Shown piece after piece: positions 1 through 10,317 of a DNA stretch of 64,000 bases. Origin of the DNA: a virus. The DNA is taken from IMG/VR virus record IMGVR_UViG_3300031787_007614, positions 300,405-364,404 of that record; one strand, given 5' to 3'. Each line of letters opens with the position of its first letter. Position 1 is the stretch's first letter. The notes under the pieces are model-generated. The model saw only the letters and a program-made list of their open reading frames with translations. It had not been told where the DNA came from and did no database searches. Made by a program: the position numbers and the translations under genes.

Positions 1-2
1 AC

Positions 3-3000
3 ACTCTTCCATATGCCAACAGTTTGCTGTTTGGTGCAAAAGTTTGGGTTGACGACAATGGAGATGGTTTGTGGCAAGTGATTGAAAAACAAAACATTTT
101 CAGCGAAGTTACTTCAATTGCACCAGAGTATCTAGATGCCACAGAGGCATATGGATCAAGCGTATCTCAGGCCACTAATAGATTTGCTGCTTTAGTCGGC
201 AGCCCAAGATATGGATTTCCAACGTCTGCAAATCCAAAAGGCGGCGTTTACACTTATGTAAGAAGCACAAGCGATGTTTACCAGCCAGCTAGTCCTGTAT
301 CAAGCGGCGATGCGCTATTGACTTTGGATATAACTGGAGCAAGAGCGTATGGTACTTCAGTAAAATTTGGCAACAAAGACTGGGCAGTTGCAGGAGCACC
401 ATTGAGCTTGGGATCAGCCAGTCAAACCAATAACGGCTATGCCTGTGTAATCTATCGTGACACTGGATCTTATTTGCCAGACACCAACCCATATTTTAAT
501 TGGCAACTGTTGACCACTCCTGGTAGTGTGAGTGCAGACCAAGGAAGATTTGGCTATTCTGTAGCAATGAGTCTTGACGAACGTTGGATGTACGTTGGTG
601 CACCTGATGTAAACAAAGTGTATGCTTATGGCCGGGTTGACTGGGAAGATCAGTACTTTAGAACTGTAGGCAACGGATCTACAAAAGTATACTTGATCAA
701 TGATTACATCACTATAAGTGCAGCCACACAATTGCGTGTCACAGTTGATGGTGAGATTCAAACGTTGAACACAGATTACACAGTAAATGCTGCGTTGAAC
801 ACAGTGACATTTGTGTCTGCACCTGTAAGTGGATCTGATATTATCATTCGTCGTATTGCATTGCAAGATCTTGATGGCGCTGATTATTTCAGTGTAACAG
901 CCACTGGTGGATCGGGATCAGGAGCCTTGTTCACAGTTAGCAGACGTCGCGGAACTGTCACAGTTGGCGTTCAAGATGGCGGTACAGGTTATACTGTGGG
1001 CAATACATTGACTATTCCTGCTACCAGTTTTGGCGGCGGCACAGTGCCAGCCAATGATATTACATTTACGGTGGGCAGTGTAATAAGTGGTGAAATTATC
1101 ACTATTAGCACACCATCGTACACACCGCCAGCATTGGCAACTGTATTCTCATTAAATGAATATTTCTATCAAGTTGCACTGACAGACAGCACAATATACA
1201 GTTTTCAAATTGAAGTTGATGGAGTGCTTCAACGACCAAACATTGACTACACATTTAACACTTCAACCAAAGATGTTACCTTCTTGAATTCACCAGCCAG
1301 TGGCACCAGTATTTTGGCTCGAGCCAAAGACTATTGGTTGTATGTTGACACACTCACTGCTGGCGGTCTAGCTGCTGGCGCTCAATTTGGCTACAGCGTG
1401 AGTTGTAGTACTGATGGTCGTCAAGTCATGATTGGTGCGCCGTATGCCACTGCTGATGGAGAAACTGAAGCAGGTGTGGTATATGTGTTTGATCGCAATG
1501 TGCAAAAGTTTATCTGGAACAATGATCCAAGCTCGTCAAGTTTCACGGTGCTAGGTACACCAGTTGCGCCGGTGAGTGTGATTGTAAACAATCAGTTCTT
1601 GACCAATCAAAACTCCACCACACAAGATGCAAGCAATACCTTTACGGTCAATGGATCTACTGTGACTGTGAATCTTGCAAGCAATTTACAATCAGGTGAT
1701 ATTGTTGAAATTGAAACCAATCAGTTTGAACTGTTGCAAATCGTAACACAAGACGCTGTAGCTGAATTTAGCAACTTTGGGCAGAGTGTTGATCTCTGCA
1801 AATACAATTGCAGTCTATACGTTGGCGAACCGCAAAGCAGCATCCAGATTTACAAAGGTGGTGTGGTTGAACGAAGTCTAAATCAAAGCAGAGTGTATGG
1901 TGTAATTACTGCGCTGAATGCCAGTCCTGCCCTCACAGCTGGCAATACTTTGCGGGTGAACAATATGGATGTGGCGGTACCAACAGCACCCAACAACACT
2001 GTGTCTGGTTTGGCCGCAGCCATTAACGCTGCTGTGCCCAATGTAACAGCCACAGTGACCAGTGGCCTGCTCACACTCAGCGTGACAAATTTTGATTCTG
2101 CGCCTGCTGGAAACAAACTACAAGTGGCCCCAGGCAGCATAGGAGCAGCATTTGACAGTCTTGGATTTAACACATTTGAATGGACACAAACAATTCAAAG
2201 CCCGTACCCTGTAAAATTTGCTGGGTTTGGCTCCAGTATCAGCGTTGATGATACTGCAACCACTTTGGTAGTAGGTGCTCCTCGTGGAACCATGTACTTG
2301 ATCACAATATTTGATGACTATGTAGAGTTGTTTGATGCAGGTGCAACATCATTCTTTACCACTATAGATCAAAGTGGTGCTGTTTACACATATGATTTGT
2401 TGAACAGTGCCAACAGTAGCATAACCAATCCAAGCAAGTTTATTTTTGGTAATCAGATTGCCATAACTTCAATTGATTATCTGGATCAGTTGGGAGTTTC
2501 GGTTGACTACACATCTGGAGTGCTTTGGATGGGCGCACCTGGTACAGACTTCGGGGACAGTAGCAGTAGCAATTACGGTCAAGCTCATGTGTGGCAAAAT
2601 GCCACACGATCACCAGCTTGGGCTCCAATTAGAATTGAACAACCAGTTGTTGATGTGCGTCTGTTAAACAGCGTTTTCTTGTATGACAGAATATCATCGG
2701 CCACAACAGAATTTTTAGACTTCTTTAATCCATTGCAAGGCAAGATACTTGGTGCTGCTCGTCAGAACATTGATTACATTGGCGCAGTTGACCCTGGCAG
2801 TTACAATGTAGGACCAGTTGGAGTGCGCGGCACCACCTGGGGCGCAGAACATGTGGGAGAAATTTGGTGGGATATCAGTACAGTAAGATTTATTGATCCC
2901 AACCAAGACGATATTGTTTACGCCAGCCGACGTTGGGGACAAGTGTTTCCTGGCAGCTCAATTGATGTGTATCAGTGGATTGTGAGTTCTGTTCCACCTG

Positions 3001-6000
3001 CTAACTATGCTGGTCCTGGAACACCTTACAGCATATCTAGTTATACTATCAACACTGTGTTAAGTCGAGATGGCAACTTTAACACTCAATACTTTTTCTG
3101 GGTGCGTGGTATCACTGATGTGGCCACACAGAAAAATAAAACTCTTAGTGCAGCAACTATTTCTCAGTATATTGAAAATCCTCGATCAACTGGCATTGCA
3201 TATCTAGCACCAATTAATTCCAGCACAGTTGCATTATACAATTGTGAAACATTAATTGAAGCTGAAGATACCATACTCCACATTGAATTTGATAAAGAAC
3301 TAACCAATGCCAATGTTCACGTGGAATATGAACTGATAGCTCAAGGGCGTGCTGATGGCTTCTTGAGTGATAATCTCTATAGAAAACTACAAGATTCATT
3401 CTGCGGAGTTGACACAGCAGGTAATATAGTGCCAGACATTAATCTGGGGCCAGCTGAACGTTACGGAGTACAATTCCGTCCTCGACAGTCAATGTTTGTT
3501 GATAGATTTGCGGCACTAAAAAATTACATTGTTCGAGCCAATACTGTATTAAAACAGTACACAATAAGTGAAAGCCGTAGCTTTGCTTTGTTAAACAGTG
3601 CTGAACCTGAACTGCCATCTACAACGATAGTTAATGGAGCAACAGTAATTAACTGGAACAAGCGGATACCTAACTTAGAAATTTTAACTTATAATTTTGA
3701 AGCACCTGGCGGCGACGCCATTGGTTACAAATATCTTGTGGTTAGCGACAGTGACAATCGAGGTCTTTGGACAATTTACACTGTAGAAGAAAATCCAAAC
3801 ACTGGCAATCCAGAATTGGTATTGAGTCGAGTGCAAAATTATCGCACAACAGACTACTGGAGTTACATTGACTGGTATCGTCCAGGATACAATTCCAGTA
3901 TCAAACCTGTGGCAGAAGTTCCAACTTATTCTAGCTTGGCAACAATATCTGTGACCACAGGAGCCAGCGTAAAAGTAACTGCAAATGCACAAGGCAAATT
4001 TGAAATTTATCTAAAAACTGATCTTGGATTTGAGCGTGTGGGACTTGAAGATGGAACTATTGCAATTTCTGCAGAAATCTATGATTATGCTCTTGGAAGA
4101 TTTGGATTTGACGTTGAAGTGTTTGATGCACAATACTTTGACCAAGAACCTGTAATTGAAACAAGAAAAATTATCCAAGCTATCAATGAAGAATTGTTTG
4201 TGGATGATTTGGCCATTGAACGAAATCGCAGTTTGACTTTGATGTTTGACTTTATACTCAGCGAGTTTGCTGCTCCTGAATGGCTGGTCAAAACATCACT
4301 GATTGACGTTGATCACAGAATTCGAGAATTGCTGCCATTCCAGAATTACAGCCGTGACAATCAAGAATTTGTGATTGACTACCTTCAAGAAGTAAAACCA
4401 TATCACGTGCAAGTGCGCGAGTTCAATCTCACGTACTTTGGCAACGACTTGTACCAAGGAGATTTAACAGACTTTGACGTTCCAGCGTTTTATAACACCA
4501 CATTACCTGTACCACAATATACAAGTCCTATCTTGTTGCCGTACGCACACAGCGCGGCTCAAATTAGTAACACACTAAGTGATACTGAATCAACTGATCA
4601 AATTTGGACAGAGTGGCCTTACAGTCAGTGGTACAACAATTATCTGTTGAGCGTGGAAACAATTGTTGTTACATTCAACGGAACTGGATACACTACTGCA
4701 CCTCAGGTTACCATAGTAGGAGATGCGGTAACGCCCGCAGAAGCCACTGCTTTGATTAATTCAGCAGGACAAGTAGTAGCAATCAACGTAACCAATCCTG
4801 GCAGCGGATACCAAGCAACTCCCGCCATAGTGTTTTCAGGTGGTAACGGCACAGGCGCTCAAGCCTATGCCAACATGATTAACAGAAACTCAGCTGACTT
4901 TGATGCACAAGTTTACAACGTTAACCCTGCGGTAAATTTTGATCAATGGGAAATTGATACCAATAGCAACATACCTCTTACCACGGTGAGAGCATTCAAA
5001 ACAGTAATCAAGTACGACCGTTATCAGTATCAAACATCAGTACAAACTTGGAGTTCTACTGGAATTTACCTCAACGGAACTTTGGTACGTTATGATGATC
5101 GTGTGTGGAGTGCTGACAGTAGCGACGGAAGTTCAGCTGTGGTTGGCCCTACATTTGATCTTGAAGATTGGGTGGAAGTTGACCCGGGCACATTGAGTGG
5201 TGTAGACCGTACCATGGGCTACTATGTGTCTGGCATTAACTCGCCAGGACTTGAATTGCCTTTGTTGATTGATGGTGTTGACTACCCAGGAGTTCAAGTG
5301 TGGGGTGATTACTTCTTGGGCACAGAAATTGTTGATGCTCAATACGAAAGTGAATTTACAGACATTGAATTAGGGCTACGCAACACAGATGTCAATGTAG
5401 ACGGCGGCGAATTTATTGGGCCTTACGAAGGACATGCGCCAGAAGAATTGGTCAACGGATCAGAGTTTGATACATTGGACATAAGAGTTTATACTCGACC
5501 AGGATCTGACTGGCAAATGGACGGTCATGGATTCCAAATTGGTGTTATCAACTATGTGTACAACCCAGCAACATCTTATATTTTGAGCTGGAGCGGAGTG
5601 GTAGATCATCCAGTGCAAGTACTGGTTAGCAATCAAACGTCAGGGCGTACCATGACATTAGATGTGGATTACTACATCAATTGGGGCAACGAAACTGTAG
5701 AAATTGTTCCTAGCGAAGGATTTGCCACTGATGATGTTGTGAACATTTCAGTATATGAATTAGGTGGCGGCAACCAGTTGTATCGGGACAACTATACTGG
5801 TGCAGAAATTGGAAATTCAGTGATAATTCCAGTAGACGATGCAGAAATCTACACTGTGGCTATTTTTGTCAACGGCGAATCGTCTGCTGTCCCGTCTTGG
5901 GAACCATACTACGATGCAGATGCCTGGAACATTTTGCAAAGTTATCCAATCAACATGGTGGTTATTAATACCAGTGTTTACTACAGATCAATACAGGCAG

Positions 6001-7733
6001 TACCAGAAGGCACTGATATAACTGACACAACGTATTGGGAAGTGTATGTTCCCACATTGTTGACCAAAGTAACTTTGGCCAGTACACCCGGCGATGCTGA
6101 CGGTATCGCATTGGTAGCATTTGGAATTCAAACACCAACACAATACTCATGGTCTACTCCACAAGTTCAATATCAAGTGGTTGATGCAACAGTGATCAGC
6201 ACTAGTGGATTTACATTAGATAATTCTGTTGCAGGAACAAATCCTGCCAACATGATTGTAACAGTAAATGGACTGCGCTTGACTCCCCCAGCTGGCATTG
6301 AGTGGCAGGGAGACGACAGCTCAACCAGTTTTGGCCTGCCACAGAGATTGGGAAGTAGCTTTTTACAATCAACTATTAATGCCATAACAGATATACAAGT
6401 ATACAAAAACAGTGAGTTGCAAGTACAGAGCTTTGGTGCAACAGCTGGTGACTATTCTGTAACCAACTGGGACGGATCTAACACTCCAGGAAGACAAGTG
6501 GTGTTCAATGCTGCGCCAGCGGCTGGTGATACAATTTTAATTTCAGTAAGTACCCTGGCTGATTATAGTCTGGCAGGATCGTTATTGCAACTCAATACAA
6601 CACCACCATTGGATAGCATAATATCAGTAACCACATTCAATGAAACCACTCAGCAAAGTATTGCCACATTAGTGTTTGTTGGACCAATTGTTGAAGGTAT
6701 TACTATTGCAGAACCCTACGACAGCACTGATTTTGATACTGGATCAGTCAGCGGATTGCCAGGATCGTTTGACTACAGCGCAGGTACTGCTATCAGCAAA
6801 AATGATTTTTATCTAGATCGTCCAGGCATTGAAGCAGGCAGACTATGGGTAACATTAGATGGTTATCGTTTGTTTGAAGGTCAAGATTACACTGTGGTAG
6901 ACGACTACATAATTTTGGCCAGTGGTGCAATTGGCACATCTCAAATTTTAGCTGTTACAGAATTTACTGAAAGTCTAGTGCCCGAAGCATCCGCATTCCG
7001 CATATTCCAAGACATGCGTGGAGTTCAAGGAACTTACAGAATTACACCAGCAACCACAACCACGCTAACACAACCTTTGTTGGCTGCTGGCAACACAATT
7101 CATGTGGCTGATGCAAACGCATGTGCTGAACCCAATTTGCCAGAAGGTATATTTGGTATAATTACCATCGACGGTGAGCGAATCATGTACAGAGAGCGCA
7201 ATGTGGGCACACATACCTTGACAGGTCTGCGTCGCGGCACAGCAGGAACAGGTGCAGCCGACCATGAAACTGGCGCAGATGTGTATGACATGAGCCGCGG
7301 CAATTTGTTGGCCGAGCAGTATCAAAACTATGTGGTAAGTGATACCAGTGTTGGCGATGGTTCAACAACAATATTCTATGCCCCAAGTATTGATATCAGT
7401 GACTTTGGTGATTCCAGCAGCATTTACACAGAAACTATAGAAGTATATGTTGGAGGTGTTCGTCAGTATAACTACAGCGATAGTTCTGTATCAATTGAGC
7501 CCGGGCAATATCGTTGGATTGTAACTGATTTTGAACCGCTAGCAATTGAGTTTATTACTGATTCAAACCCAATTGATCCTATGTTAGCACCTCCTCCAGG
7601 CGTGGAAATAACCATATTGCAACGCCGCGGCTTGGGCTGGTACGGAACCGGAATCAAAGTCAATGACGGTTTGGCCCTGCAAGAAACTGACACACCGCAG
7701 GCAAGGTTCTTGACCGGGCGGAACGGAGCATAA
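3..7733 (+). CDS. Giant virion structural protein with FG-GAP-like repeats (5' partial)
   Basis: The reading frame is open from the first bases of the window, so the true start lies upstream and about 2575 residues are present. The first ~900 residues carry at least five FG-GAP-like units of the form 'FGxSV...VGAP', near residues 43, 173, 452, 730 and 822 counted from position 24. This is the pattern of integrin-type beta-propeller blades. The rest is beta-rich and Gly/Ser/Thr-rich, typical of tail fibre, baseplate or other giant phage surface proteins. A compact domain near the C-terminus (about 7100-7310) contains 'GLRRGTAGT'. It sits first in the rightward virion block, directly before a small overlapping gene pair. 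The virion role is inferred from composition and neighbours; the exact position in the particle is unknown. Confidence 0.85.
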   Translation, partial: TLPYANSLLFGAKVWVDDNGDGLWQVIEKQNIFSEVTSIAPEYLDATEAYGSSVSQATNRFAALVGSPRYGFPTSANPKGGVYTYVRSTSDVYQPASPVSSGDALLTLDITGARAYGTSVKFGNKDWAVAGAPLSLGSASQTNNGYACVIYRDTGSYLPDTNPYFNWQLLTTPGSVSADQGRFGYSVAMSLDERWMYVGAPDVNKVYAYGRVDWEDQYFRTVGNGSTKVYLINDYITISAATQLRVTVDGEIQTLNTDYTVNAALNTVTFVSAPVSGSDIIIRRIALQDLDGADYFSVTATGGSGSGALFTVSRRRGTVTVGVQDGGTGYTVGNTLTIPATSFGGGTVPANDITFTVGSVISGEIITISTPSYTPPALATVFSLNEYFYQVALTDSTIYSFQIEVDGVLQRPNIDYTFNTSTKDVTFLNSPASGTSILARAKDYWLYVDTLTAGGLAAGAQFGYSVSCSTDGRQVMIGAPYATADGETEAGVVYVFDRNVQKFIWNNDPSSSSFTVLGTPVAPVSVIVNNQFLTNQNSTTQDASNTFTVNGSTVTVNLASNLQSGDIVEIETNQFELLQIVTQDAVAEFSNFGQSVDLCKYNCSLYVGEPQSSIQIYKGGVVERSLNQSRVYGVITALNASPALTAGNTLRVNNMDVAVPTAPNNTVSGLAAAINAAVPNVTATVTSGLLTLSVTNFDSAPAGNKLQVAPGSIGAAFDSLGFNTFEWTQTIQSPYPVKFAGFGSSISVDDTATTLVVGAPRGTMYLITIFDDYVELFDAGATSFFTTIDQSGAVYTYDLLNSANSSITNPSKFIFGNQIAITSIDYLDQLGVSVDYTSGVLWMGAPGTDFGDSSSSNYGQAHVWQNATRSPAWAPIRIEQPVVDVRLLNSVFLYDRISSATTEFLDFFNPLQGKILGAARQNIDYIGAVDPGSYNVGPVGVRGTTWGAEHVGEIWWDISTVRFIDPNQDDIVYASRRWGQVFPGSSIDVYQWIVSSVPPANYAGPGTPYSISSYTINTVLSRDGNFNTQYFFWVRGITDVATQKNKTLSAATISQYIENPRSTGIAYLAPINSSTVALYNCETLIEAEDTILHIEFDKELTNANVHVEYELIAQGRADGFLSDNLYRKLQDSFCGVDTAGNIVPDINLGPAERYGVQFRPRQSMFVDRFAALKNYIVRANTVLKQYTISESRSFALLNSAEPELPSTTIVNGATVINWNKRIPNLEILTYNFEAPGGDAIGYKYLVVSDSDNRGLWTIYTVEENPNTGNPELVLSRVQNYRTTDYWSYIDWYRPGYNSSIKPVAEVPTYSSLATISVTTGASVKVTANAQGKFEIYLKTDLGFERVGLEDGTIAISAEIYDYALGRFGFDVEVFDAQYFDQEPVIETRKIIQAINEELFVDDLAIERNRSLTLMFDFILSEFAAPEWLVKTSLIDVDHRIRELLPFQNYSRDNQEFVIDYLQEVKPYHVQVREFNLTYFGNDLYQGDLTDFDVPAFYNTTLPVPQYTSPILLPYAHSAAQISNTLSDTESTDQIWTEWPYSQWYNNYLLSVETIVVTFNGTGYTTAPQVTIVGDAVTPAEATALINSAGQVVAINVTNPGSGYQATPAIVFSGGNGTGAQAYANMINRNSADFDAQVYNVNPAVNFDQWEIDTNSNIPLTTVRAFKTVIKYDRYQYQTSVQTWSSTGIYLNGTLVRYDDRVWSADSSDGSSAVVGPTFDLEDWVEVDPGTLSGVDRTMGYYVSGINSPGLELPLLIDGVDYPGVQVWGDYFLGTEIVDAQYESEFTDIELGLRNTDVNVDGGEFIGPYEGHAPEELVNGSEFDTLDIRVYTRPGSDWQMDGHGFQIGVINYVYNPATSYILSWSGVVDHPVQVLVSNQTSGRTMTLDVDYYINWGNETVEIVPSEGFATDDVVNISVYELGGGNQLYRDNYTGAEIGNSVIIPVDDAEIYTVAIFVNGESSAVPSWEPYYDADAWNILQSYPINMVVINTSVYYRSIQAVPEGTDITDTTYWEVYVPTLLTKVTLASTPGDADGIALVAFGIQTPTQYSWSTPQVQYQVVDATVISTSGFTLDNSVAGTNPANMIVTVNGLRLTPPAGIEWQGDDSSTSFGLPQRLGSSFLQSTINAITDIQVYKNSELQVQSFGATAGDYSVTNWDGSNTPGRQVVFNAAPAAGDTILISVSTLADYSLAGSLLQLNTTPPLDSIISVTTFNETTQQSIATLVFVGPIVEGITIAEPYDSTDFDTGSVSGLPGSFDYSAGTAISKNDFYLDRPGIEAGRLWVTLDGYRLFEGQDYTVVDDYIILASGAIGTSQILAVTEFTESLVPEASAFRIFQDMRGVQGTYRITPATTTTLTQPLLAAGNTIHVADANACAEPNLPEGIFGIITIDGERIMYRERNVGTHTLTGLRRGTAGTGAADHETGADVYDMSRGNLLAEQYQNYVVSDTSVGDGSTTIFYAPSIDISDFGDSSSIYTETIEVYVGGVRQYNYSDSSVSIEPGQYRWIVTDFEPLAIEFITDSNPIDPMLAPPPGVEITILQRRGLGWYGTGIKVNDGLALQETDTPQARFLTGRNGA

Positions 7734-7736
7734 ATA
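7729..7736 (+). promoter_or_regulatory. Possible T4-like late promoter box (CATAAATA)
   Basis: CATAAATA differs by one base from the T4 late -10 box TATAAATA. It overlaps the stop codon of the giant protein and lies just upstream of the small gene at 7744. The perfect box at 8491 in the same operon makes this one plausible. Confidence 0.4.
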
Positions 7737-7743
7737 ATAGACC

Positions 7744-7893
7744 ATGTCAAATACCGAAGTTAATAAACCTCAGAATCCCAAACCCGCTGATCCACAGCGC
7801 CGCCCAAATGAGCAGGGCACTATTTCTGTGCAGGCTCACATGAGGATTTTTGATCCAAAAACCCAAAAAACTTATGTGGAGGGAAGAGCATGA
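7744..7893 (+). CDS. Small Pro/Asn/Gln-rich protein, 49 aa, unknown function
   Basis: ATG at 7744 opens a 49-codon frame. The N-terminal half is polar and rich in Pro, Asn and Gln; the C-terminal half is more ordered ('HMRIFDPKTQKTYVEG'). Its TGA stop overlaps the ATG of the next gene (ATGA, 7890-7893), a sign of translational coupling and the main reason to accept it as real. It follows the giant structural gene and a possible late promoter box, so expression late with virion proteins is likely. I do not recognise the family; a small adaptor or an N-terminal piece of a tail component are possibilities. Confidence 0.65.
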   Translation: MSNTEVNKPQNPKPADPQRRPNEQGTISVQAHMRIFDPKTQKTYVEGRA

Positions 7894-8495
7894 TAGTACC
7901 AGGACTGTGCAAAATTGAAGGATTTGTAAAAATACATGACCCAGTTTCGGGCGAAATTTTACTAGATAAAAAGAACGCAATTCACTACGAAAATATATCC
8001 ATTGCCATGGCCCAAACACTGAGCAATAGAGGACTGGGTAGAATATACGAAATGGCATTTGGCAACGGCGGCAGCTCTGTAGATCCCACAGGCGTGATCA
8101 CTTACTTGCCCCCAAATACCACAGGACAAAACGCTGATCTTTATAACGAAACATACGCCAAGGTTGTGGACGATAATGATGCAGCAGACACTGACCCAAC
8201 CAATAATAAAATGACAGTGCTACACACATCGGGCACAGTGTACACAGATATCTTGGTAACTTGTTTGCTGGACTACGGCGAACCACCAGAACAACAGGCT
8301 TTTGATAATTCTACCAATTTCAATGGTGAATTTGTTTTTGACGAACTGGGACTCAAATCCTGGAATGGATCTGCTGACGATTTAAGATTGATTACACATG
8401 TGATTTTTCACCCTGTGCAAAAGAGCTTGAACCGTCAAATTCAGATTGACTACACACTGCGGATACAGACGCTGAGCAACATAAACGCTGTATAA
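7890..8495 (+). CDS. Putative virion/tail protein, 201 aa
   Basis: This 201-residue protein lies between the giant structural protein and the tail-fibre gene, overlapping the preceding small gene by ATGA. It starts 'MIVPGLCKIEGFVKIHDP' and contains Gly/Ser-rich stretches and beta-strand-like segments. No signal peptide, membrane segment or catalytic motif is visible. I do not recognise a family with certainty. The position and the late promoter box at its 3' end support a structural role such as a fibre connector or baseplate component. No frameshift or unusual codon use is apparent. Confidence 0.75.
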   Translation: MIVPGLCKIEGFVKIHDPVSGEILLDKKNAIHYENISIAMAQTLSNRGLGRIYEMAFGNGGSSVDPTGVITYLPPNTTGQNADLYNETYAKVVDDNDAADTDPTNNKMTVLHTSGTVYTDILVTCLLDYGEPPEQQAFDNSTNFNGEFVFDELGLKSWNGSADDLRLITHVIFHPVQKSLNRQIQIDYTLRIQTLSNINAV

Positions 8496-8498
8496 ATA
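8491..8498 (+). promoter_or_regulatory. T4-like late promoter TATAAATA
   Basis: An exact copy of the T4 late promoter -10 box lies 25 bp upstream of the tail-fibre ATG at 8524, overlapping the stop of the previous gene. In T4-like phages this box is read by gp55-loaded host RNA polymerase. It supports late expression of the fibre gene and a T4-like regulatory programme. Confidence 0.7.
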
Positions 8499-8523
8499 TT
8501 CGAACTAGGAACAGGTAACTGAC

Positions 8524-10305
8524 ATGGCATATACAATTACACTAACAGACGGCACAGTTTTTGCAACTATTGCTGATGGTGCAACAAACACCGCAAGCGC
8601 AATGACATTAGTGGGCAAAAACTACGCTGGATACGGTCAATTTTTGGACAATAACTTTGTTCGATTGTTGGAAAATGGATCTAACACTTCGGCGCCCGCT
8701 GCTCCGTTGACCGGACAGTTGTGGTGGGACAAAACCAACAACTTGCTGAAAGTTTACAATGGTTCTGTATTCAAAACTATTAGTGCTGCCACTGCAAGTT
8801 CTAGTGCTCCTGCATCAAACGTCACTGGCGACTTGTGGTATGATACCACTAACCAGCAGCTGAAAGTTTGGACTGGCGCTGCATTTATTGTGGTTGGCCC
8901 AGCATACAGTGCCAGCCAAGGAACGTCAGGTGCAATTCCTGAAACCATTACAGACTCAGTTGGTGGTACAAAATACATTACCAGTTTGTATGTAAACAAC
9001 AACCGTGTGGGTATTGTGTATGATACATCAAGTTTTGTTCCTCAAGCCAGCTTGCAAGCAACATTCCCCACAGTTTATCCTGGCATTACATTAACAGCTA
9101 CTAATAGCCCAATTTTTGCTGGTACTGCAAACAATGCCAGCTACCTTAACAGCTTGACCAGTTCACAATTCATGCGCAGTGATACCAATACTTCTACCAC
9201 TGGTATTTTGCGTGTGTTAAACAATTCAGGATTGTTTGTGGGTGCAACCAACGCATTCAGCGTAACACAAAGTTCAAATGATGCACAAATCCGCGGAGAC
9301 ATTTCAGGCGGCAATTTGATTATTCAAGCCAACGTGGGCGGAACTATCTACAACGTTGCTAGAGCATTAGGAGGCAATGGAACATTTGCAGTGGCCAATG
9401 CTGCCACAGTTGGCACCACACTTGGCGTTACAGGCAACGTCACAGGCGGTAACGTATTAACAGGCGGATTGGTCTCAGCCACAGGCAACGTCACAGGCGG
9501 TAACGTGATTGCAACCACCTTGGTACAAGGTGTCACAGTCAGTGCCAGCGGAAACGTACAAGCTGGCAACTTGCGTACTACTGGCCTGGTGTCGGCCACT
9601 GGTAACATTGATTCAGCTGGTAACATTGCTGGCACTTTCTTCCTTGGTAACGGCAGCCAGCTCACAGGGTTGAGCGCAGCGGTTAGCGTGACCAAGATTG
9701 TTAACGGATCCACTGAAGCCAACATTGGCGCACCAGGTGGTAACGCCAACATTTCTGTAGGCGGAACAGGAAACGTAGCAGTGTTTACAACTTCTGGTGC
9801 AATTCTTACAGGCCTAACTGTGCCTAGTATTGACAAGTCTGGCACAAACGCTGTAGGCAACATTGGGTCATCTGTGAATTATTTTAACCGTGTGTTTGCC
9901 ACAGCTACCACAGCCTTGTACGCTGACGTTGCAGAACGTTTTGAAGCAGACGAGTTACTAGAACCAGGCACTGTGGTTGAACTAGGCGGCACAAAAGAAA
10001 TCACTCGAGCACGTAAAGATCTAAGCGAAAATGTGTTTGGTGTGATAAGTACTAGACCAGCTTATACCATGAACGGTGGCGCAGGCGAGGACGATACACA
10101 TCCTCCAGTTGCAATGACTGGGCGTGTACCAGTTCAAGCAATTGGTGTAATACACAAAGGTGATAGATTGGTCAGCGCAGGCAACGGTGTTGCTCGTGCT
10201 GCACAAGCTGGTGAAGCCACAGCCTTCAATGTAATTGGCCGATCACTAGATAACAAACTAGACGCTGGATTGGGTACAATTGAAGCTATTGTGACAATAA
10301 AATAA
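8524..10305 (+). CDS. Tail fibre-like protein
   Basis: This 593-residue protein has the build of fibre proteins in marine T4-like phages. The N-terminal ~130 residues contain two copies of a 'GxLWWDTTNxxLKVWxG' type unit. The centre (about residues 300-390) has short Gly/Asn/Val repeats of the form 'ATGNVTGGNV', which probably form a trimeric beta-helical shaft. The C-terminal ~130 residues ('ADVAERFEAD' onward) form a conserved distal domain, likely needed for folding or tip formation. It is preceded by an exact late promoter box and a GGAAC-type ribosome site. It should act in host recognition. The receptor cannot be read from the sequence. Confidence 0.85.
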   Translation: MAYTITLTDGTVFATIADGATNTASAMTLVGKNYAGYGQFLDNNFVRLLENGSNTSAPAAPLTGQLWWDKTNNLLKVYNGSVFKTISAATASSSAPASNVTGDLWYDTTNQQLKVWTGAAFIVVGPAYSASQGTSGAIPETITDSVGGTKYITSLYVNNNRVGIVYDTSSFVPQASLQATFPTVYPGITLTATNSPIFAGTANNASYLNSLTSSQFMRSDTNTSTTGILRVLNNSGLFVGATNAFSVTQSSNDAQIRGDISGGNLIIQANVGGTIYNVARALGGNGTFAVANAATVGTTLGVTGNVTGGNVLTGGLVSATGNVTGGNVIATTLVQGVTVSASGNVQAGNLRTTGLVSATGNIDSAGNIAGTFFLGNGSQLTGLSAAVSVTKIVNGSTEANIGAPGGNANISVGGTGNVAVFTTSGAILTGLTVPSIDKSGTNAVGNIGSSVNYFNRVFATATTALYADVAERFEADELLEPGTVVELGGTKEITRARKDLSENVFGVISTRPAYTMNGGAGEDDTHPPVAMTGRVPVQAIGVIHKGDRLVSAGNGVARAAQAGEATAFNVIGRSLDNKLDAGLGTIEAIVTIK

Positions 10306-10317
10306 CGGGATACAAGA

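Noticed and set aside
9348-9863. 171-residue minus strand ORF within the tail-fibre gene
   Set aside because: Low-complexity Pro/Leu/Thr/Val translation antisense to the Gly/Asn/Thr repeats of the fibre; a shadow frame.
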